Source of the DNA: a virus
IMG/VR virus record: IMGVR_UViG_3300027782_000137
Location: 1 to 45,670 of that record
Length of the DNA stretch: 45,670 nt
Direction: 5' to 3' (one strand)
In this document: positions 1 to 6,323 of the stretch, one piece after another
Numbering within the stretch: the first letter of the stretch is position 1
Layout: every line of letters starts with the position of its first letter
Program-made: the position numbers and the translations under genes
The notes under the pieces: generated by a model
What the model was told of the DNA's origin: nothing
What the model saw: only the letters and a program-made list of their open reading frames with translations
The model's database searches: none

Positions 1-1
1 T

Positions 2-367
2 GATTATACCAGTTCTCTAGCTCCTATCAAAAGTACAACTGGAAATACTTACAAGTCTTGGTCCGCCAAGAATGTAACTGAAGGTGCTGATACTACTGAC
101 TACGAAACCTATAAGAATTGGCTCACTAAAACATATTGTGGGGAAGCTGATGTAACTGACCCATATCATTACAGTGAGGGCAATTACACTTATGGTGGTA
201 AAGGTAGTCCTCTAAAGCTCTGGGAAATTGAGGACCTGATTACTGATTACATTCAGCAAAATCAGAATGATGTAAATAAGCTTTGTATCTTTGGAGATGC
301 ACTTTCAGGTCATCTTAAAGATATTGAAGACTATGTGGGCTTTGGTATGGATAATTTTTGCTCTTGA
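2..367 (+). CDS. C-terminal part of an unknown protein (5' cut by window edge)
   Basis: An open frame runs from the first bases to TGA at 365-367, giving 121 residues with no start inside the window. The product is rich in Tyr, Thr and Asp, with a helical stretch near the end (LWEIEDLITDYIQQNQNDV). No motif was recognised. A 10-bp hairpin follows at 380-411 and the next gene has its own promoter, so this is probably the last gene of its transcript. Confidence 0.7.
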   Translation, partial: DYTSSLAPIKSTTGNTYKSWSAKNVTEGADTTDYETYKNWLTKTYCGEADVTDPYHYSEGNYTYGGKGSPLKLWEIEDLITDYIQQNQNDVNKLCIFGDALSGHLKDIEDYVGFGMDNFCS

Positions 368-379
368 GTATCATTATAT

Positions 380-443
380 GATGAAGGACGCTTTATCTAG
401 TGTCCTTCATCATACCTCACGCCTCACCTGTTAGTGGTATAAT
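380..443 (+). promoter_or_regulatory. Stem-loop plus extended -10 promoter cassette
   Basis: GATGAAGGAC (380-389) pairs perfectly with GTCCTTCATC (402-411). This is followed by TGGTATAAT (435-443), a strong extended -10. It separates the upstream gene from the ORF at 472. An ATG at 400 in the same frame lies inside the hairpin and upstream of the -10, so it is unlikely to be the start. Confidence 0.6.
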
Positions 444-471
444 CGTTTCACACCCATCTGAACTCAAAACT

Positions 472-1437
472 ATGTCCGTAATCTTTCAAACAACTCCTCC
501 TTCCGTTCGCATTCATAATCTTCCCAAAAACTCTCATTTCATTTCTTATCGTGTAGATGAGTTACTCACTCTCTCTGCGTGGATGCCTGATAGGTTTCAA
601 ACAATTAGACAGGAAACCAGTTATGATAATGATGACTTCTATCACCAACACTGTGAGGATTGTCACCGATGCAGTTCTGGTTATCTAGACCAGTATTATG
701 ATGAAGAACTAGAAGAGATTGATTGGAACCAAGTTCCTGGTGGATATGAAGGACATTGTAGTGTTTATGACGACGGATATCACGGTCAATCTTGCCCTGA
801 AGGTAATGAAGCTGAGCCCGAAGACCTTGAATTTGATATTGCAAATATGGTCTTTGAGATTAAACTCAATCATCTAGGCGACCCACCTCGTTACAATAGG
901 CAACACGATAGCGCATATCTTCGGGCAGGTAAGCTCATTGATGGGCGTATCTTTAATACGCATAACCGAGGCGCATCTAATGTGTTTGGTACTGAAGCAT
1001 ACCCTGAAGGAATTTGCTGGGGTTCAAATCTACGACCAGATAACTTGCGGGAGATTGTAACTAATTACTTTCTTACTCCATTCAACAATGACCTTACATC
1101 TCTAGGCACATTTCAATATAATTGTGGAGATTTGAGAACTGATGCGGTAAATGACCACCGATACACTCGTAATCGCAATGACCTGTTCTTGTGTTATGGA
1201 GATGTAGCCGATGCTCTTCTCGTTGTAGATGCGGAATTGGATGTGAATGCATTCTTTACTCTCTTGAGTGCTGGATATAATTCTCTACCCGAAGCTCCAC
1301 ACGTTATGCTAGTTCCAATCAAGGAAGTTTCCATTACAAAGAATGGAGCTACTTTTGTGGGCTATCAGACAGTTTCAGATGCAGTTTCTAAAAACTGGTT
1401 TGTAACTACAGAAGGACTTTTGGTCGGTCAAATCTAA
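472..1437 (+). CDS. Probable E2-like (PRTRC system protein B / Prok-E2_D type) protein
   Basis: 321 residues from ATG 472, which lies 29 nt after the -10. Residues 179-205 read GICWGSN, then Pro189, then NYFLTPFNNDL. This resembles the signature of the PRTRC-B/Prok-E2_D family: a GxxCxGN turn followed by a Phe-rich 'FxxSxF' segment. The N-terminal third is rich in Cys and His (CEDCHRC at 61-67, further Cys at 96 and 108), so metal binding is possible. The next gene is a PRTRC-type ThiF/E1 homologue, the usual partner. In bacteria these pairs are predicted to act in ubiquitin-like conjugation. The family assignment rests on motif and neighbour only, and the N-terminal part is unassigned. Confidence 0.55.
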   Translation: MSVIFQTTPPSVRIHNLPKNSHFISYRVDELLTLSAWMPDRFQTIRQETSYDNDDFYHQHCEDCHRCSSGYLDQYYDEELEEIDWNQVPGGYEGHCSVYDDGYHGQSCPEGNEAEPEDLEFDIANMVFEIKLNHLGDPPRYNRQHDSAYLRAGKLIDGRIFNTHNRGASNVFGTEAYPEGICWGSNLRPDNLREIVTNYFLTPFNNDLTSLGTFQYNCGDLRTDAVNDHRYTRNRNDLFLCYGDVADALLVVDAELDVNAFFTLLSAGYNSLPEAPHVMLVPIKEVSITKNGATFVGYQTVSDAVSKNWFVTTEGLLVGQI

Positions 1438-1447
1438 AGAGATATGC

Positions 1448-1509
1448 GTAGTGGACGGTAAATGCTCCGTCCACTACTTCGCACATTCATCACATTTCTA
1501 TGCTACTCT
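1448..1509 (+). promoter_or_regulatory. Stem-loop plus extended -10 promoter cassette
   Basis: GTAGTGGACGG (1448-1458) pairs with CCGTCCACTAC (1467-1477), 11 bp perfect. TGCTACTCT (1501-1509) is an extended -10, 26 nt before the ThiF start. Confidence 0.5.
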
Positions 1510-1534
1510 ATTGAGGTTCTCACAAGACAAAACT

Positions 1535-2248
1535 ATGACTTTCGCTCCTGATAAAACTTTTGTAATTGGTTCTGGTGGCTCTGGTGGTCATCTTATTCCT
1601 GCGCTTTCTCGTCTTCTTGCTTATCACCAGCCCACTCAATCTTCTACTTTGATGGTGATTGATGGTGATGAGTATGAAGAAAAGAATATGACGAGGCAAA
1701 TTGTTGCTCCTAGCCAAGTTGGTCTAAACAAAGCTCGTGCAATGCAAGACTTCTGTTCATATCAAGGTCTTAATAACGTGACTAGCAAGGAAGACTTTAT
1801 CTCTACTTCTACTTTCATTCCTCTTCTTCGCAATTCCAACTGCCCGATGATTGTGGCTTGTGTGGATAATGATGCAACTCGTCTTGCTCTCATCAATGCG
1901 ATTGAAAGCACTTGTAAAGAGAAGGATTTCTTCTTCATTACTCCTGGTAATTCTGATGGTATTGAAGAGGTAAAAGGTCAAGCTCTCTGGTGGGGTCGTA
2001 TCAATGGAACTACGATTGGAATGAACCCAACTCTGGCTTACCCTAACATTGAGACACCTCAAGATAGTATTCCTCATAAAGGTTCTTGTGCCCTTCACGC
2101 ACCTTCTCGTCCACAACTTATCGCAGCTAACTTTTTTGCTGCCAGTATGACTCTGATGGTAATTCAAAATCTTCTGGACGGTCAGATTGTAAAGGAACAA
2201 AGCTCAATGTTCTTCAATCTTCGTAATATGAAGACTTCGGTTTCGTAA
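1535..2248 (+). CDS. ThiF/E1-like adenylyltransferase, PRTRC type
   Basis: 237 residues from ATG 1535; an in-frame ATG at 1451 lies inside the upstream hairpin. It has the E1/ThiF Rossmann hallmarks: a nucleotide loop GSGGSGG (12-18), the Mg/ATP strand IDGDEYEEKNMTRQ (42-55) with the invariant Asn51 and Arg54-Gln55, then VGLNKA (62-67), and CVDNDATR (109-116). The C-terminal GSCALH...PQLIAANFFAA and FFNLRNM resemble the 'sCsl..QdL.iN..A' and 'G.f.Nl' segments of PRTRC ThiF proteins. Cys185 is a candidate thioester residue. The family activates the C-terminus of a ubiquitin-like protein or sulfur carrier with ATP. No ubiquitin-like substrate is recognised nearby. Confident for ThiF/E1, moderate for the PRTRC subtype. 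Confidence 0.85.
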   Translation: MTFAPDKTFVIGSGGSGGHLIPALSRLLAYHQPTQSSTLMVIDGDEYEEKNMTRQIVAPSQVGLNKARAMQDFCSYQGLNNVTSKEDFISTSTFIPLLRNSNCPMIVACVDNDATRLALINAIESTCKEKDFFFITPGNSDGIEEVKGQALWWGRINGTTIGMNPTLAYPNIETPQDSIPHKGSCALHAPSRPQLIAANFFAASMTLMVIQNLLDGQIVKEQSSMFFNLRNMKTSVS

Positions 2249-2257
2249 TTCTGCATA

Positions 2258-2321
2258 GTGCTGGGACACTTTTTGTTCTGGCACATTTCTCCCCCTTTTA
2301 CTCGTCCACTCACCCTATACT
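2258..2321 (+). promoter_or_regulatory. Stem-loop/promoter cassette
   Basis: A weak stem (GTGC 2258-2261 with GCAC 2281-2284) around the recurring 'gacactttttg' string is followed by TATACT at 2316-2321. It lies just before an AAGGAG-like ribosome site and the gene at 2352. Confidence 0.4.
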
Positions 2322-2351
2322 ACTCAAACACTCAAGGAGCGAAAGAAAACT

Positions 2352-2693
2352 ATGGCTAACGACACCACCACAATTCAAGAGAATATTCTTAAAATTGATA
2401 ATGTCTATAATGCATTGAATTATCTTCTGGAAGAAATTCAAAGCAAGAAAGACCAGATTGTTCAAGCAGCCGATGTAAACCAGAAGGTTATCAACCATAT
2501 GGAAACTCGGGACTATAGAGATACTCTGATTAATCATATCCGTGAAAATTATGGTCTAGGTCTCTATCAAGAAGTCGCATTTCTTGTGATGGAAAAGATT
2601 GATGATAGTATTGTTGAGTTCATCAATACTCGTGTAGATGAGCGACTTCGTGCTGCTGGTGTGAATGTTCCCGAGGCTGTTGTGGGGGGCTGA
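2352..2693 (+). CDS. Small helical protein of unknown function
   Basis: 113 residues. Two long heptad-like helices are likely (IDNVYNALNYLLEEIQSKK and YQEVAFLVMEKIDDSIVEF), so a coiled-coil or helical-bundle protein is plausible. A purine-rich CAAGGAGCG lies 13-20 nt upstream, and a strong terminator follows at 2685-2708. The gene has its own promoter cassette and terminator, so it is a one-gene unit next to the E2/E1-like pair. No family recognised. Confidence 0.75.
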   Translation: MANDTTTIQENILKIDNVYNALNYLLEEIQSKKDQIVQAADVNQKVINHMETRDYRDTLINHIRENYGLGLYQEVAFLVMEKIDDSIVEFINTRVDERLRAAGVNVPEAVVGG

Positions 2694-2708
2694 AACGCCC
2701 CTCTTTTT
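2685..2708 (+). terminator. Rho-independent terminator
   Basis: GGGGC (2686-2690), loop TGAAAC, GCCCC (2697-2701), then CTCTTTTT. It overlaps the 3' end of the 2352 gene. Confidence 0.75.
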
Positions 2709-2714
2709 CTCATC

Positions 2715-2972
2715 ATGAACTACTTTAAAGAATACGAAAGGATTAAAAAAGCTAAAAATTCAATTCAAGTTGATTCAAGATGGAGAATTATTACAGCCAC
2801 TAGTGGCTCTGGGGGTTCAAATGTAGCAGGAAGAACTGTTACAGTGAGAAGTGTAAGTATGAATGTGGTTGAATATTCATACGAACCCCGAGCTACTGCC
2901 CCAATCTTAGGTGATTTTACCTACGAAAGACCTATTGATGTCTTTAAAAGAACCTTCTCTCCAAGACTATGA
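2715..2972 (+). CDS. NYFxxYE-family small protein (copy 1)
   Basis: 85 residues starting MNYFKEYERIKKAKNS, then DSRWRII. It belongs to a paralogous family repeated in this window. The family has an N-terminal amphipathic 'NYFxxYExxRK' helix, a short linker and a 'PGsIW' turn leading into a small beta-rich domain, perhaps an SH3-like barrel by inference. This copy has VDSRW in place of PGxIW, so it is diverged. It overlaps the next copy by 4 bp, suggesting tandem duplication and coupled translation. Confidence 0.75.
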   Translation: MNYFKEYERIKKAKNSIQVDSRWRIITATSGSGGSNVAGRTVTVRSVSMNVVEYSYEPRATAPILGDFTYERPIDVFKRTFSPRL

Positions 2973-3238
2973 ACTACTTTCAAGAATACGAGGCTCGTAG
3001 AAACCTTTATAAAAACATTAAACCTGGAAGTCTATGGAAATGGAATGACGCTACAGATGACGATTTTCGTCCTTGGTTGTGCGTAATTAAAGTTGAAGAT
3101 AATAAAGTTTATTATCGTTACGAAAATCGTCCAGATTACCCAGTTCCATTTACCCTGCAAGAAGTATGTATGAGAGATTTAAATAGATTTCCATTAATAG
3201 CATCACCGTTTGTGCCAGTTATTGAACTGGCACAGTAG
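2969..3238 (+). CDS. NYFxxYE-family small protein (copy 2)
   Basis: 89 residues: MNYFQEYEARRN, then IKPGSLWKW, then a beta-rich tail. The start overlaps the stop of copy 1 (ATGA). The last codons (VPVIELAQ) contain a perfect GTGCCAGTT/AACTGGCAC hairpin that matches the intergenic stem-loops elsewhere in the window, so the gene end seems to have been made from, or to double as, such an element. Confidence 0.8.
   Translation: MNYFQEYEARRNLYKNIKPGSLWKWNDATDDDFRPWLCVIKVEDNKVYYRYENRPDYPVPFTLQEVCMRDLNRFPLIASPFVPVIELAQ
3212..3233 (+). promoter_or_regulatory. GTGCCA-type stem-loop inside a coding 3' end
   Basis: GTGCCAGTT (3212-3220), loop ATTG, AACTGGCAC (3225-3233): a 9-bp perfect hairpin. It is the same arm sequence as the promoter-linked stem-loops downstream, but no clear -10 follows. 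It may limit 3' decay or readthrough. Confidence 0.5.
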
Positions 3239-3257
3239 CTCACAATTTCAGCCCATT

Positions 3258-3428
3258 ATGTCCTACACTACTCAAGTCAACCAACCTCCCCACATTATGG
3301 AAGTTTCTACTCTCGGTTTTGATTACGGCAATGGTATTACTGCTCTTGGTATGATTGGAGTTGTAAGCACTCTCATCATTCTGATTTCGGTATTCCGTTC
3401 CTATTACAACTCGCCTCTTCGTAAGTAA
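3258..3428 (+). CDS. Small single-pass membrane protein
   Basis: 56 residues from ATG 3258; a second in-frame ATG at 3297 would give 43. One strong membrane helix (ITALGMIGVVSTLIILISVF) is followed by a short basic tail (RSYYNSPLRK), which predicts a cytoplasmic C-terminus. No family recognised. Small inner-membrane proteins are common in phage early regions. Confidence 0.65.
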   Translation: MSYTTQVNQPPHIMEVSTLGFDYGNGITALGMIGVVSTLIILISVFRSYYNSPLRK

Positions 3429-3461
3429 TATCTAATAAATAAGTCAAATTCAAACATCACT

Positions 3462-3695
3462 ATGGAAGTTATTAAAAGCATCAAGGAACTGGAAACTGAA
3501 CTCAAATCTGAAAAGAAAAGATTTGATAAGGTTCAGAAACGCTTGAAGAAATGCACCAGTTCTTATGAGTATGAAAATCTTTATGATGAGGCAGAAACTC
3601 TTCACGAAGATATTCTTCAACTTCAACTTCTAATTCAAGAAGAACGTCGTAAGAAAAAACGAGACCAAGAAATGCAGGAACTTCTGAATCACTAA
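3462..3695 (+). CDS. Small charged coiled-coil protein
   Basis: 77 residues, almost entirely Lys/Glu-rich heptads (ELETELKSEKKRFDKVQKRL and LHEDILQLQLLIQEERRKK). A two-stranded coiled coil is predicted. Its stop is adjacent to the start of the next gene, so the two are co-transcribed. Function unknown. Confidence 0.7.
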   Translation: MEVIKSIKELETELKSEKKRFDKVQKRLKKCTSSYEYENLYDEAETLHEDILQLQLLIQEERRKKKRDQEMQELLNH

Positions 3696-3696
3696 A

Positions 3697-3981
3697 ATGA
3701 CTACTTCATTCTTTCAACAATACGAACAGCGTAGGAAGCGTTATAAACCTGGAGCCATCTGGGTTGATAAAGGTGGTCATATCGTCCAAAAACTTCAAAT
3801 TATTGATAGGTCTAAACTTTCACCTGAAATTAAGGTAGAGGAATTATACCAAACGGGCGATACAATTAGTTTTGAAGTACTAGAAACTGCATATGAGAGT
3901 AAAAGATTAGCAAGAGGTACGATTGCAAACTGGTCTAAAGATTACATGGAATATAATTATGAGGTAGCGATTGATGGTTGA
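3697..3981 (+). CDS. NYFxxYE-family small protein (copy 3)
   Basis: 94 residues: SFFQQYEQRRKRYKPGAIW keeps the full family signature although the first residues differ (MTTS). A beta-rich C-terminus follows. It overlaps the next start. Confidence 0.75.
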   Translation: MTTSFFQQYEQRRKRYKPGAIWVDKGGHIVQKLQIIDRSKLSPEIKVEELYQTGDTISFEVLETAYESKRLARGTIANWSKDYMEYNYEVAIDG

Positions 3982-4183
3982 CCTTTACTCTGAAATTCTT
4001 AAAATGACACCTTCTGACTTACATCAAGAAAAGTATTATTCAATTCCTTTGAATTCTACTCAACTTACAAGTGTATTAGACCTTCTTGCCGAAAACGGAG
4101 AAATTGTAATTCTATCAGATATCCGCACCTTTCTAAAGGAAGAATACGGTGTTAATTATGTTCCTTTTTACGAGAAAGACTAA
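3974..4183 (+). CDS. Small acidic protein of unknown function
   Basis: 69 residues from ATG 3974, which lies inside the end of the previous gene. The string LSDIRTFLKEEYGVNYVPF resembles the end of the product at 29935 (LLKVLKEQYQVDYVLFDPD), so the two may be distant paralogues. The stop TAA overlaps the next ATG. Confidence 0.65.
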   Translation: MVDLYSEILKMTPSDLHQEKYYSIPLNSTQLTSVLDLLAENGEIVILSDIRTFLKEEYGVNYVPFYEKD

Positions 4184-4353
4184 TGACCTTTGACCTTAAC
4201 TATTACACTACGGAAAACTTTGAATTTCTACTCACAGTAAGTAGTGGATGGACACAAACCTACAACTTCATTAAGGGTATGAATAATCTTGAAGAATGGG
4301 AACAAAACACTCTAGACCAACTCATTCTTTCCGAAAAGGTCTTTGATGTTTAA
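4183..4353 (+). CDS. Small protein of unknown function
   Basis: 56 residues starting MTFDLNYYTTENFEFLL. The ATG overlaps the previous TAA (taATG), a typical coupled start. No motif recognised. Confidence 0.6.
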   Translation: MTFDLNYYTTENFEFLLTVSSGWTQTYNFIKGMNNLEEWEQNTLDQLILSEKVFDV

Positions 4354-4359
4354 TTCCAA

Positions 4360-4683
4360 ATGAAAATGCGTAACATGCTATGTAAAATTACAAATTTTTT
4401 GGAAGATTATCGCACAGAAATCATCGTATTTGGTCTTATTGGTATTACATTTGGCGGGTTAATTGGTGTACTAATTCACGCCAGAAATCAACAAGAAGAA
4501 GCCTGGCAACAGTTTGTAGTTGACCATGAATGTGTGATTGTTGGACGTATTGCAAGTTCAACCCAAACAGGTTATGGTTATGGACTTACTAGTTCTGGGC
4601 AATATGGTTATGGCGTGGTTTTTACAACTGAACCAGAAAAAACAGTCTATGATTGTAATGATGGAGTAAGGTACACAAGATGA
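4360..4683 (+). CDS. Membrane-anchored small phage protein
   Basis: 107 residues. A basic N-terminus and one membrane helix (IIVFGLIGITFGGLIGVLIH) are followed by HECVIVGRI, a Gly/Tyr-rich loop and a terminal YDCNDGVRYTR. The pairing of a His-x-Cys strand with a terminal 'CDDGxxYwR' is seen in a small anchored protein found widely in phages and plasmids. The two Cys could form a disulfide if the domain is periplasmic. Function unknown. Confidence 0.7.
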   Translation: MKMRNMLCKITNFLEDYRTEIIVFGLIGITFGGLIGVLIHARNQQEEAWQQFVVDHECVIVGRIASSTQTGYGYGLTSSGQYGYGVVFTTEPEKTVYDCNDGVRYTR

Positions 4684-4757
4684 AAAATAACGGATTAGTG
4701 AGGTTCAAATGACAATACTCTTGGATAAGTTTATTGAATTTTGAACTTTCTACTTTG

Positions 4758-4813
4758 GACGCTTTTTGAAGCGTCACACTACACTTGACTTGCTCCTGCA
4801 AGTGTGCTATTCT
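4758..4813 (+). promoter_or_regulatory. Stem-loop plus consensus sigma-70-like promoter
   Basis: GACGCTT/AAGCGTC hairpin (4758-4775), then TTGACT (4785-4790), a 17-nt spacer and TATTCT (4808-4813) with an upstream TG. The spacer holds an inverted repeat CACTTG (4782-4787)/CAAGTG (4799-4804), a possible operator. This is one of only a few cassettes with a good -35 box. Confidence 0.7.
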
Positions 4814-4850
4814 AAATAGGTTCAACCAAATCAAAGGAGTGAGATTGCTG

Positions 4851-5006
4851 ATGTCTAATTTCTCTTATCTGCTTCACGACGATTATGAAGATTTCGCTCA
4901 GCGTTTTCTTGGTGTTGAATATGAAGACCTCGTAAATCTAGAACTTGGTTATTCTGATTATGAGGATGTAGAACTCGTAGAGTTTGAAATTCCTTCCTTT
5001 GTTTGA
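4851..5006 (+). CDS. Small acidic protein
   Basis: 51 residues from ATG 4851, starting MSNFSYLLHDDYEDF; about a third of the residues are Asp or Glu. AAGGAG lies about 12 nt upstream. Strongly acidic small proteins can mimic DNA or bind basic partners, but nothing here proves that. A hairpin follows and then the tRNA cluster. Confidence 0.65.
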   Translation: MSNFSYLLHDDYEDFAQRFLGVEYEDLVNLELGYSDYEDVELVEFEIPSFV

Positions 5007-5014
5007 ACTTATAA

Positions 5015-5045
5015 GTGTAAGGTAGGATTATTTCTTACCTTACAC
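5015..5045 (+). terminator. Hairpin before tRNA cluster
   Basis: GTGTAAGGTA (5015-5024) pairs with TACCTTACAC (5036-5045), 10 bp perfect. There is no U-tract, so it may be a processing or stability hairpin rather than a true terminator. Confidence 0.5.
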
Positions 5046-5063
5046 CTACTATATAAGTTGTAT

Positions 5064-5134
5064 GCGGAATTGGTATATTGATTGTGCCCCAGCCTTCCAA
5101 GCTGGTGAAGTGAGTTTAATCCTCACATTCCGCT
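5064..5134 (+). tRNA. tRNA-Gly(TCC)
   Basis: Acceptor GCGGAAT/ATTCCGC (5064-5070, 5127-5133). Anticodon arm CCAGC-CTTCCAA-GCTGG gives anticodon TCC (decodes GGA). T-arm GTGAG-TTTAATC-CTCAC. CCA is not encoded. GGA is much used in this AT-rich phage. Confidence 0.9.
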
Positions 5135-5164
5135 TTTTCACATAATACTGTATGTGAACCTTAT

Positions 5165-5237
5165 GGGCATATAGTGAAGTGGATTATCACACGGAGCTTC
5201 TACCTCCTTATCTCTGGTTCAAATCCAGATATGCCTG
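5165..5237 (+). tRNA. tRNA-Arg(TCT)
   Basis: Acceptor GGGCATA/TATGCCT (one G-U). Anticodon loop CTTCTAC closed by GGAG/CTCC gives TCT (decodes AGA). T-arm TCTGG-TTCAAAT-CCAGA is canonical. CCA not encoded. AGA is a frequent Arg codon here. Confidence 0.9.
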
Positions 5238-5239
5238 TT

Positions 5240-5271
5240 GACTATAAAACCTAAAAGCTTTATAGTCTTTT
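5240..5271 (+). terminator. Hairpin with U-tract
   Basis: GACTATAAA (5240-5248) and TTTATAGTC (5259-5267), 9 bp perfect, followed by TTTTAA. It ends or processes the tRNA-Gly/tRNA-Arg transcript. Confidence 0.65.
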
Positions 5272-5301
5272 AACCCCTACAAAAGAATGAGGAACCAAAT
5301 T

Positions 5302-5466
5302 ATGAGTAAAGCAGCAGTTCTTAAGATGGCGTCTGAACTTGTAGATGAAAATCCCGATGCAGCAAATCTTCTAATTCAACTCTCTAAATCAGATACTGGA
5401 GCTGATATTATGAATGCATTGAATTTTTATGATGAAACGCTTGAGGCTTCCACTGTAAGTCTTTGA
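5302..5466 (+). CDS. Small protein inside the tRNA cluster
   Basis: 54 residues (MSKAAVLKMASELVDENPDA...), predicted helical and acidic. GAATGAGGAACC upstream gives a usable ribosome site. It is flanked by terminator-like hairpins on both sides, so it is an isolated cistron between tRNA genes. No family recognised. Confidence 0.6.
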   Translation: MSKAAVLKMASELVDENPDAANLLIQLSKSDTGADIMNALNFYDETLEASTVSL

Positions 5467-5493
5467 GTTAAGTCTTACTAAATATGAATTACT

Positions 5494-5518
5494 CTAAAGC
5501 TCTTTGAGCTTTAGTTTT
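5494..5518 (+). terminator. Rho-independent terminator
   Basis: CTAAAGCTC (5494-5502), loop TTT, GAGCTTTAG (5506-5514), then TTTT. Confidence 0.75.
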
Positions 5519-5521
5519 AAT

Positions 5522-5609
5522 GGCCGTCAGAACAGGTGTTCAGAGGAGCCTTATAAACTCTTTCCGCCAGATTAGCGGCTTTGGCAGGGTTCGATACCCT
5601 GGGCGGCTA
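5522..5609 (+). tRNA. Aberrant tRNA-like gene with long variable arm (identity uncertain)
   Basis: Acceptor GGCCGTC/GGCGGCT pairs at all seven positions (two G-U). T-arm CAGGG-TTCGATA-CCCTG is canonical. A class-II style variable arm CCGC-CAGATTA-GCGG is present, as in Leu, Ser or Tyr tRNAs. The D-arm is only GAAC-AGGT-GTTC with a 4-nt loop. The anticodon stem AGGAG/CTCTT encloses nine bases, CCTTATAAA. If the outer C and A are an open pair, the loop CTTATAA reads TAT (Ile, AUA), which does not fit a long variable arm. It may be a degenerate tRNA or a tRNA mimic. Confidence 0.55.
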
Positions 5610-5650
5610 TTTACTCATCTATTTTCTAATAGATTTTTAGGATGAGTAAA
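5610..5650 (+). promoter_or_regulatory. Long hairpin after tRNA-like gene
   Basis: TTTACTCATC (5610-5619) pairs with GATGAGTAAA (5641-5650); inside is TCTATT/AATAGA. It starts directly at the tRNA-like 3' end, so it may guide 3' processing. Confidence 0.45.
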
Positions 5651-5728
5651 TAGTTAAACTTATTTGAAAAAGTGGAAAGTATGAAGTCCGTGAATTTTAA
5701 ATTCACACTATGCATCTACTTTTCATAT

Positions 5729-5801
5729 GCTCCTTTAGCAATCTGGTGAATGCAGCGAACTCATAATTCGCAGGAGGCGTGTTCAATCCACGCAAGGAGC
5801 A
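5729..5801 (+). tRNA. tRNA-Met-like (CAT)
   Basis: Acceptor GCTCCTT/AAGGAGC, anticodon arm GCGAA-CTCATAA-TTCGC (CAT), T-arm GCGTG-TTCAATC-CACGC, discriminator A. It could be elongator Met or an Ile(CAU) tRNA that is modified to read AUA. The first base pair G-C argues against an initiator tRNA. Confidence 0.9.
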
Positions 5802-5837
5802 TAAAGAACCCAAATAGGACACTTATTCAACTGTCCC

Positions 5838-5873
5838 TATAATCGCCCGTAGCACCTGAAAGGGTGCTATTCT
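5838..5873 (+). promoter_or_regulatory. Promoter cassette with two -10-like boxes
   Basis: TATAAT (5838-5843) and TGCTATTCT with -10 at 5868-5873. AGCACC (5851-5856) is an inverted repeat of GGGTGCT, overlapping the second -10. The preceding 'ggacacttattcaactgtcc' is the usual cassette stem. Drives the 5905 run. Confidence 0.55.
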
Positions 5874-5904
5874 TGTATGAACCGTTGGGAGAGATAAGTC
5901 CTCA

Positions 5905-6105
5905 ATGAATTACTTTCAAGAATATGAAAAGTTAAGAAAAACTAATGCTCTAATCACTTCAGGTAGTATTTGGGAGGATTGCTGTGGAGAGGTTAGAATT
6001 TTATATAAAACCAAATTTACTGTTTTTTATACTAATATTCCTACTGGAGGAAGGAATGGTTATCCCCTCAGTAAGTTTAAAGAGCACTTTCACAAAGTAG
6101 GTTAA
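5905..6105 (+). CDS. NYFxxYE-family small protein (copy 4)
   Basis: 66 residues: MNYFQEYEKLRKTN, then TSGSIWEDC and a short beta-rich tail. It is followed 4 bp later by another copy with nearly the same N-terminus, so this is a tandem duplicate. A G replaces the P of PGxIW. Confidence 0.8.
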   Translation: MNYFQEYEKLRKTNALITSGSIWEDCCGEVRILYKTKFTVFYTNIPTGGRNGYPLSKFKEHFHKVG

Positions 6106-6109
6106 AATT

Positions 6110-6319
6110 ATGAATTACTTTCAAGAATACGAAAAACTAAAAGCAGCTAATCAACTTCTTACTCCAGGTAGTATTTGGATAGATAACATTGGAAAGGTTA
6201 AAGTTAATTATGTTACAGAAACTGAGGTTAATTTTCAATGCTTGCATAACGCTGATATTATTAGTAATTATGTAAAATCTCAGTTTTTTAGACACTTTAG
6301 AAGATGTATCGCGGATTAG
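6110..6319 (+). CDS. NYFxxYE-family small protein (copy 5)
   Basis: 69 residues: MNYFQEYEKLKAANQ, then TPGSIWIDN, then KVKVNYVTETEVNFQ. The N-terminal codons match copy 4 nearly base for base, implying recent duplication or conversion; the C-termini differ. Confidence 0.8.
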   Translation: MNYFQEYEKLKAANQLLTPGSIWIDNIGKVKVNYVTETEVNFQCLHNADIISNYVKSQFFRHFRRCIAD

Positions 6320-6323
6320 AACA

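Noticed and set aside
400-471. Start of the E2-like gene at ATG 400
   Set aside because: It lies in the 3' arm region of the hairpin and upstream of the extended -10; ATG 472 follows the promoter.
5549-5557. Reading the odd tRNA as a UAA suppressor (TTA) that could serve the in-frame TAA at 24508
   Set aside because: For TTA, base 33 would be C and base 37 T. Nearly all tRNAs need U33 and a purine at 37, so the reading is not credible.
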